A stretch of 64,000 bases of DNA from Toxorhynchites rutilus septentrionalis (Eukaryota > Arthropoda > Insecta > Diptera > Culicidae), in the NCBI RefSeq assembly GCF_029784135.1, contig NC_073745.1, positions 99,479,333-99,543,332 on the forward strand, read 5' to 3'. Below are positions 34,401 through 43,400 of this stretch, in pieces. The translations under genes were made by a program, and so were the position numbers. The notes beneath the pieces are model-generated. The model was given only the letters and a program-made list of their open reading frames with translations, was not told where the DNA came from and made no database searches. Every line of letters starts with the position of its first letter. The first letter of the stretch is position 1.

Positions 34401-37400
34401 CGCCAAATATATATTTTTTTTTCAAAACCACATCAATATGGGTATCAAATGAAAGTGCTCGACTAGTAGAACATAGCAGATCATGAAAAATTCAAATCCA
34501 AGATGGCCACAGTCCGCAAATAACTGATTACTTTCTAATGGCCCTGTTTGTATGTTTGTTTGAGTGTTTGTAGGATTGCCCCACATTAATTGAAATTTGA
34601 CCCCGTTCCTGATCACTGATTGTTCTGAAATTTGGAACATACCTTTAATTATACTGCCGTTATAAAACTGCTTGAACGTTCAATTTGGTCGCCCCTAAAA
34701 AATGGCTGACTTGGAGAATAGACTACATTATGAACAACATAAATTCGAAAAGGTAACCGCCACTAAATAGTCGAGTATATATTTTTTGCATTCCCCTCAA
34801 TACAGGGAAATTCGATATAGCGTACCCTCGTTATAACGTACACATTTTCAAAGTCCAAAGGAATAATTTTTTGAACAGTATTTTTCTGAAAGAACAATGA
34901 TCTGTATTCTGATACTAAAGCTTGGTTTATACTATTAAACAACCCCGAAGTACAACAGTTTTATGATTCCGGATTCTAAATGAATCAAATTTTAATCAAC
35001 AGTACGAAGAGAAACATCTTGAGAAAGCTTGGCTTCGTCTTCTAGTTGAATTTATCCATTAACCTTACTCAAACAGCAACACAATAAAGTAATATAAGCT
35101 ACGTTTCTGAGTTCTTTATTATGTTTCGATATAACGTACAATTCGATACAACGTACAATTTTGAAAGTAAAATGTAAGTTATATCGAAGTTACCCTGTAT
35201 TGTTATCAAATAAAATTATTTGACTAATAGAATACAGTAAATAATTAAAATATTCCGAAGAAAGTTAGGTAAGAAATAAAAATTTAAAAAAAGTTGAATG
35301 ATTTTATTGTAGAGATACCATTGTAGTATGCTAATGTTACAGATAATTTACTAAAAACTAGAAAATAAAATAAATAAAACAGCTTTTGAGGTTGTACGGA
35401 TTAATGTACTAAAAGCTAGAAAATAATATAGAATATAGAAATAGAGACAAGTAACAGTTAGTAGTTATCACATCCGTTCCTTCATTCATGTTTGTGTTGT
35501 TGATAATGTAGCGTATTCTCCAAGTCAAGCCATTCAGCCATTTTTTAGCGGCGGCCCAATTGAATTTTTCAATATCATGGAATACGCAGTTTTATAATGG
35601 CAATAGAATTAAAGCCGAACATTATGCTCGCTTGAACGACCGACAGAGCTTCCTGGCGATCGAAGAACCGAGACATCTCCCAATCTTTAACTTCCGACCT
35701 AGATTTGGGCCAACCCTCACGAATGAATCGGTGAACTTTTCGAAGCAACGGATCGGTGCCGTTGCTTTTTCAATCATACTAAAACTGAGAGGTAGTTGAT
35801 TAGTACTATCGATTGCTACTGACCTTAAATCTTCTTCCAAGGTGGTACATGCAATTATGACATCCTCATCCGGTTTGGTATGTTGGTCGATAGGACGGAT
35901 AATCGATAGGACGTTGGTCGTTGGTTGGTCGATAGGACGAAAAATCGTAGGAGAGCAACGATAACGCCCACCGTTGAAGGCGATTGCATGGTCGGTTTAA
36001 AGCCGAAACCGTCTCCCAAAGATAAATTTGTGGAATTTGGTAACAGCGTAAATTATTGCCAATCCTTCCCGGTCAATTTGTGAGTAGCGCTGTTCAACCG
36101 GTGTAAGCGCACGAGATGCATGTTGAATCACTTTAACGTGGCCATTGGGATACTTGTGACTAATTGTTGCCAATGCCGATGGAAGATGCGTCTGCTGATA
36201 CAATTATTTCCTGCTCCGGGTCATAATGTGCTAAAAGCAGCTCTGACGACAGATTTTTTTTGAATTTTTCAAACGCCTGCTGGCATTCGCGCGTCCACAT
36301 GAATGCTGATGAATTCTTCAGGAGCTGATCTAGCGGAAACCTGAGAGCCCGCATATTTGGAACAAATTTTCCATAACAATTTATGGCTCCCAGGAAGGAG
36401 CGTACTCCCGTGATGTCCTTCGGTGGCGGTAGGTCCTCTATGACATGGATTTTAGCTGGATCTGGTCTGAGCCCATGACGATCTAAGATATGACCCAGGT
36501 AACGGAATTGCTGCTGGCCAAATGAGCATTTTTCCGGCTGAATTGTGAATCCGAATTCTTCAATCCGCTGCAGCACTGCAAATTACGCTGATGTTCGTGT
36601 GCATCTTTGCCTCCCACAACCACGTCGCCTAGGTAGCCTGCAGTACACGGAAGACCTGCCAACATCTTGTTCATCAGCTGCTGGAATGCTCCCGGCGCAG
36701 CTTTGACACCAGGAGGCAGCCTGTTTCCTCGATGGGTGTTGATAGTGAGTAGTTGGCGGCAGCTTTCCTCCACTTCCATCTGAAGAAAAGCATCAGATAA
36801 ATCAATCTGACTGAACACTTTACAATTGGAGAGCTTTGAAATGACGTCTTGTGGCAGTGGAAGGGAATACTGGTGTGACTGGAGCCGATCGTTTGATCCA
36901 GTTGAATAGTCGCCACATATGCGAATATTGCCGCTGGCCTTTCGCACTACGACTATTGGAGCCGCCCACTCTGAATAGTCCACTGGTGAAATAATTTGCA
37001 GAGACTCTAGTCGGTCTAGTTCTTTGTCCACAGTTTGCAACATAGCGTATGAAACCGGCCTTCTTGGACAAAAGACTGGCTTACACGCTTCCTTCAGCGA
37101 AAGTTGAATTTTAGATTTGGAGCAGAGCCCCAACGTCTCGCTGAACAGCTTTGGGTACGCTTTTTGCAGAGAAACGATGTCATTGGTACCACCGACGAAA
37201 TTACAAAATTTATCCATTGGTAATGACCAAAGCTGGAACTTGTCGATGAGATCGATTCCGAGCAGATTCAATGGATGTGTAGAAACGAAGATGCGTCCGC
37301 TATGCGTCGTGCCATTGATTTCTACGTCACTGACGAACTCACACTGCAGGTTCAGTTGTTCTCCCGGTGCTGATTTGGCGGTCTGACTCGCAGGAACACC

Positions 37401-40400
37401 TGCTGGTTGGCCGATTCGATCCACACCTTTTCGGACGCGATAGTAATATCAGACGCCGTGTCGAGCTGCAATCTTACAGGAGTACCGTTCAGCTTCACCC
37501 ACACGTAACGACGCTTGCACTCGACGCTGCTGACCGATGCAATAACGGTTTTGGTGAAGAATATTCGTGGCTGATATTTTGATGCCTTCGTAGACCGCTT
37601 TGCGCTTGAGCAATAGCCCTCCTTATGACCGATCTGGTTGCAGCACTTGTGACTTTTGAAACCGCAATTGTTAGAAAAATGCATCGCATCACAGTTCCAG
37701 CAAGGAGTTGTCGGACTTTTGCGTTCTTCTTCGTTTCTTGGTGAATCTTTTGGACGATCTCTGAACCGCTTACCATACTGTTTCAGTTGCTGAAAGTTCC
37801 TCTTGATGATCTGAACACGTCTCTTTAGATTTATCAACCGCTGACACTCTTCCATCAGTGCTTCTAAGGTGACATCGTTGTTGTCTTCGATTTTCGTCAA
37901 CAATCTGGTGCGCATCGCACTCCGACTTCAGACCGCAAACGAACAGCATTTAAAATGCTCTTCTGTCAACTTGGCCAACTCGAACTCCACGCAGATTTTA
38001 TTCACCCGACAAGCGAACGTAACACAGTCCTCCGTCGAGGCTTTCGTAACGGTTAATGTACAGTATCGTTTCTTAACTGTGGACTCTTTCATGCCGAAAA
38101 GTCCCTTCAGTAACCTTACAGCAGTAACCTTACTTTGGCTTCGTCGTCGAGCCGTTCCGCATCCTTGACGAACAAGTCCTCGTACCTGGCATGCTGCGAA
38201 TGTGATGTGATTTTCTGGATCGTACTGGAACTCACGAATATTTCCAGCCAAAGAGTCCAGAATAGCTTCGGGATTGGGAGGAACGTTGACTTGTATAGTC
38301 GAAAGTGCATTTCGGAATAAATTTTCTTACTGCTGCATAAATCCCTGATGCTGCTGGGCTGATTCACGCTGCTGTTGGATGAGTTGATTGGTGACGGTCT
38401 GTTGTTGCTGAAGCTGCTGCAATATTTGCACGTTAATAGCATCTGTTCGAGTCTGCTGTGTGGGGCTCCATTGAGGCACTCCTGGAGGAATGTTCTGCTG
38501 CTGCATTCCGGGAGGCTGTTGATGCTGCTGCTGCTGCACAAACCGCTGCTGTCCGGGTCCATTGATTCTCGAGGACTGGTCTGCTGAATGCTGATCCGCC
38601 ATTGTGCTGTAGGAGCGTTTCCTCCTCTTTTTAGGCGACGGCGTGGTGATATTTTAAATCACGTTCTCGTGCGAAAACTGACCGAATTCCCGCGAAAACA
38701 ACGCATTTATTCGCGCACTCGTCGCCACTTTTGTGTTGTCGTTCGCGAGATGATTACGTATAGAAACTATGATGTTTAACATAAAATATCATATAATAAC
38801 TAAACTTTATTCATCTTAATAAAACGTGTATCTATTGTACGGAAAACAATGATGAAGTGAACATCTAGTGTGCTTCATCTACCCGGAAACGACAACTCTC
38901 CGCTTATTGTTTCACTCGTGACGTCGATACAAGTGACAGTCGAATCTGTCACTGGCGAGCTCAAGTGGTAGATGCTCTGTGGTATTGCCAGTTGTCTCCA
39001 ACACTAGTCAAGCTCTTTCATTTGATATACATATTGATGGGGTTCTGAGAAAATATGTAATCCACCATTTTGTTGTGTCCGCCATTTTGGATTTGCATTT
39101 TCTATAAATAACTGTGTTCTACTAGTCAAGCCCTTTCATTTGATATCCATATTGATGGGGTTGTGAAAAAATATATATGGCGCCATTTTGTGGTGGCGGC
39201 CATTTTGGATTTGCAGTTTTCATAAATAACTGTATCCTACTAGTCAAGCTCTTTCATTTGATTTTTTGGTTATTGGCTATTCAATATGGAATTATTATAC
39301 AAATTATTCCAAATTTCCGAAAATCAAAAATAAAATACTCCGGATAATCGAGTCTAAAATTCCTGACAATCGAATCCCGGATAATCGAGTCCGACCTGTA
39401 TTACCAAACCATTGTGGTTTTTTGAGAGATATAAAAACACGTCAAATTTATTTATTTCACATATTTATTGGACGATCCAACCGGTGAAGATAGTCCGAAG
39501 ATGATGGTTACATCTTGCTCAATAGTACCGAAGTGCAAGCCATGGGTATGAAACGCAAGAGCTCCTTCTGCAGCCCAAATTTTCATAGCGGCTGGATTTG
39601 ATCTCTGCACCACACAGTTCAGCATGGATTTGAAAGCGGATGTCAATCGAATATTCTGGCAATGTTTCAGTGTTTGGATATGCCTAATTAGATTTACCAT
39701 GGTTCATTTATTGTCCAAAATATATATGTTTATTTAAGCGTTAGCCTGACGAGGCCGGGAGATCAATATTTTGACAACTTTGCTTAAAGATTATGTTAGT
39801 AATATGTAACCGATTACTCGCGATTGACTCAAGGTTATTATTACAATGTTTTCTCGTAATTGCGACGTTGAAATCTCCCAATGTCTTGTACCGAAACGGG
39901 ATACTTCCTATCGGGGTGTAGCTGATCATGATTCAGCAACGCCGCCTAGTCTGTACCCCACATCTGGCATGGCGCGTCTCTCTCGAATCAAGGAATCCAG
40001 GGTAGAATGATCAACAGCCGGCATAATCTTCAACTGGTGGAGAATTGTCATGAGCGGTACAAGCTTCGGCTCTTGTTGAAGGATCGGGCCATTGATCCAC
40101 AACCTTTGGCCCGTGTATCTGTAAAGAGTAGGTGTATACACCACGCCACGTATTGCCACGACTAAGTAAAAGTTTTTCGATCGGATAGAAGGGATATGAT
40201 ACAGGGATACAACGGAGGAAACATCATGAAACGTTGACATCGGTGTTTCTGAGGAGGTATAGGACGAATTTCATGCCAACTCGTCTTAGGAGTTGGCAGC
40301 ACAATCTCAGATAGCAATGAAACGTTTTGGGAGTAAAGACATGGGTCATTTAAGCAACTTTGCATACTTTAAATATTCGAAAAACAATTAGACTAAAGTA

Positions 40401-43400
40401 TATAACTTAAAAACTATGATACCTACAAAATTCTTGTCAGAGAATGAAATGTAGGAAATTGCTTAAATTTTCACAAAAAATTACCAAAAATATTTTGGAA
40501 AAAAAAATTTCGCTGACAAAAATGTTATTTAAAAAATTAAAATTTATTTTTCTCAAAAACATATTTTTTTTAAATTCCCAAAAAAAAATCGGAAGATGGG
40601 AACTTTTACAGGGAAAAAGTTTTTCGAACAACAACTTTTTCATGTTTTCTTTGAAAAAAATACAACTTATCCTAATTAAGTTCAAAGTCAAGATAGAGAT
40701 ATAGTGTAGTGGATAAAGTTTTAGATCTTGTTAAAATATAATCTTTTGTCGAAGACATAACTTTCTATCTTTTATAGTTTTTGGAATATATGTCATTTTT
40801 GTATAAAGAATGTTTTGTCGTAACATTTTTGTGTGTAAATTCTCACGTTTAACATGTTCTTGACATGTTTCTAAATAGAGAAAAGTTAGCAGAGCATTTA
40901 AAATGCGATAATTTATACAAAAAAAATTGCGAATTGTATATTAATAGCATTTTTTTCAAAGAAAAACATGAAAAAGTTGTTGTTCGAAAAACTTTTTCCA
41001 TGTAAACGTGCCTATCGTCCGATGTATGGAAAACTTGTTTGAAATTTTAAGGGCTATTTATATATATTTCTTTCGGAATTTTAAAAGCATATGTTTTCAA
41101 GAAAAATGAATTTACAATTTTCAAATATTTTTTTTTTTCAATGAAATGTTTTTCCAAAAAATGTTTTGATAATTTTGAATGAAAGCCAAAATAATTTCCT
41201 ACATTCCATTCATTGACTAAAATTTTGTAGGCCTGATATTTTTTTTAAATTTTGAGTTCTTTCAACTTTTTTTTCGAAAACTCTTAATTTAAAAACTATA
41301 ACACTTACAAAAAGATGGTCAAAGAATGAAATGCAGGAAATTATTTAGGTTTTCATTAAAAATTATCAAAGAATGTTTTTGAAAAAAATTTCATTGAAAA
41401 AAATATTTTGGAAATTACAATTCATTTTTCTCGAAAACATATGCTTTTAAAATAATGAAAAAAAAGATAGATATAAATAGCCCTTAGAATTTCCAACAAG
41501 TTTTCCATACATCGGACGATGAGCACATTTACATGGAAAAAGTTTTTCAAACAACAACTTTTTCATTTTTTTCTTTGAAAAATACTATTAATGTTTAATT
41601 CGTAACATTTTTATGTATAAATTATCGCAATTTACATGCTCTGCTAACTTTTCTCCAGTTGGAAACATGTCAAGAACATGTCAAACGTGGAACTTTACAA
41701 ACAAAAATGTTACGAGCAAAACATTTTTTTTTCAGGAGTCTTCATACAAAAATGACTTATAGTCCAAAAATTATAACAAATAGAAAGTTGACGTCTTCGA
41801 CAAAAGTTCACATATATTTTAGAGAATTTTAGGATTTTAAAAAAATACATTTTTGAGAAAAATGAATTTTAATTTTTAAAATAACTTTTTTTTTCAGCAA
41901 AATTTTTTTCCAAAATTTTTTTGTTATTTTTTCGTATAAATTTCCTACATTTCATCCTTTGACAAGAATTTTGTAGGTATCATAGTTTTTAAGTTATGCA
42001 TTTTTGTAAAAATTTAAGAAAAAAAATTTGGCTCTTTCAAAAAGTTGTTCAATTATTTTTCGAATATTTAAAGCATGCAAAGTTGCTTAAATGACCCATG
42101 TCGTTACACCCACAATGTTTCACTACTATCTGAGATGGTGCTGCCAACGGCCAGTCGAGTTGGCATGAAATTCGTTATAGATGAAGCAGCAGATCAGGAT
42201 CACGGCTACCTAGGATATTCCGAACTGAGATATCCGATTGTCTGCCTCGTGTTCTCAATGCTCTGGAAAGCTGAGAGTGAACAGTGGTAGCCATCGCCAT
42301 AATCACAAAGATTGCTTGCTGTGAGCCCAATGCGATAAAGATGCGTGTTTAGGTTAGAGTGATTTGACATAAGCCGAGATATCACGCGAATGAAATCACA
42401 ACCTACATTCAATCCCTTGAACCATGCACTCGTCGAGACCTTAGGGATAATCGTGTGTAACCAACGACCGAACTCATCTTCACTCCACATGCGCTGCCAA
42501 CTTACGAATGCGTACTGACGAAGAATATGGAAAAAATCATCATAATCAATCTACCTTTCAAAAAGTGTGCCTTCTGAAGCGCCCACCCTAGCTAACGATC
42601 CCGCTTTCTCATTCGTAATCATATTATAATGGTTCATTTCAAACTCCTGTTTCAACAAAATGGCTAAATGTGAATAACGTTAGAAGCCACCGACACGTAT
42701 AAATTACATATGCAGCGTTGATCTCATAATCCTTAACCCATTAACGACCAAACTGTAATTTTTTTTTTTACAAAGGCCATTCCCCCTTATCCCACGCGGC
42801 GAGTGACGTGGGATAGCAAAGTTTCTCGCTTTATTGTGGAAGGTACCTTACTTTTCAACTTCTTTTTGATACCCGAGTCGATAAAATGAGGAAACGATTT
42901 CAAATCTCACCTAGTGACAATAGTCGCGCCCTTCGCCTGCGGGAATGCAGTGACTTGAGCCATCTCATCTCATTCGCCGCGCGGAATAAATGGGATTGGT
43001 GTAATTTTGATTATTGGCATTACAGAAACCCCAATCTTCAAGAATTATTTTTTTCCGTTTTCCGGAAAATGACAAAAAATCAAAAAAGCGCAAAACAAAC
43101 CAACATTTTTGTTTCTATAGGAGGTTCAATCCAATGGTTTTTTTCCTACATCACAATGTGTGATCTTTTATCACAGTAATATTGTAGAAAAGTTCACATA
43201 TTTCAAAATTCTGTAAGGTTTTGTTTTTTGTTAGATTTTGTGAGGTTATGTACTTTCTGCACATAGTTGTCGTTTTTTTTTGCCCAATAAAGGGATACAA
43301 ATTTGAATGAAATTGATAGAATGTGGTAGCTAATAGACTAAGCTATCATTTGATGCCAAAATCTTACCATATGGTTGCTTCCTAAAGTCATGAAAAATTA

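Larger units (their letters stand above)
35985..39003 (-). mobile_element. Ty3/gypsy (mag-like) LTR retrotransposon, 3'-truncated
   Basis: On the minus strand: probable 5' LTR (39003-38734), untranslated leader, gag, protease, reverse transcriptase and the beginning of RNase H. The sequence then stops near 35985, without integrase or 3' LTR. It lies inside the inverted 125-bp repeat of the pogo-ended composite. Its LTR begins straight after GACTAG of one of those units. Confidence 0.8.
33469..39398. mobile_element. ~5.9-kb composite with pogo/Tigger-type ends
   Basis: The left end CAGGTCGGACTCGATTATCC (33469) and right end GGATAATCGAGTCCGACCTG (to 39398) are perfect inverses, with TA at 33467-33468 and 39399-39400. 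Next to each end the motif CTCCGGATAATCGAGTC recurs. Inside, ~125-bp units (ATCAAATGAAAG, GACTAGTAGAACACAGTTAT, GCAAATCCAAAATGGCCGCC, CATCAATATGG) lie in inverted orientation on the two sides (34321-35260 and 39004-39262). A MITE (34803-35197) and a gypsy element are inserted between them. An inner end at 34318 means 33469-34318 could also be a separate unit. Confidence 0.6.

Noticed and set aside
40437..40704. Facing 84- and 86-codon ORFs
   Set aside because: Low-complexity lysine/phenylalanine translations of the AT-rich foldback arm.
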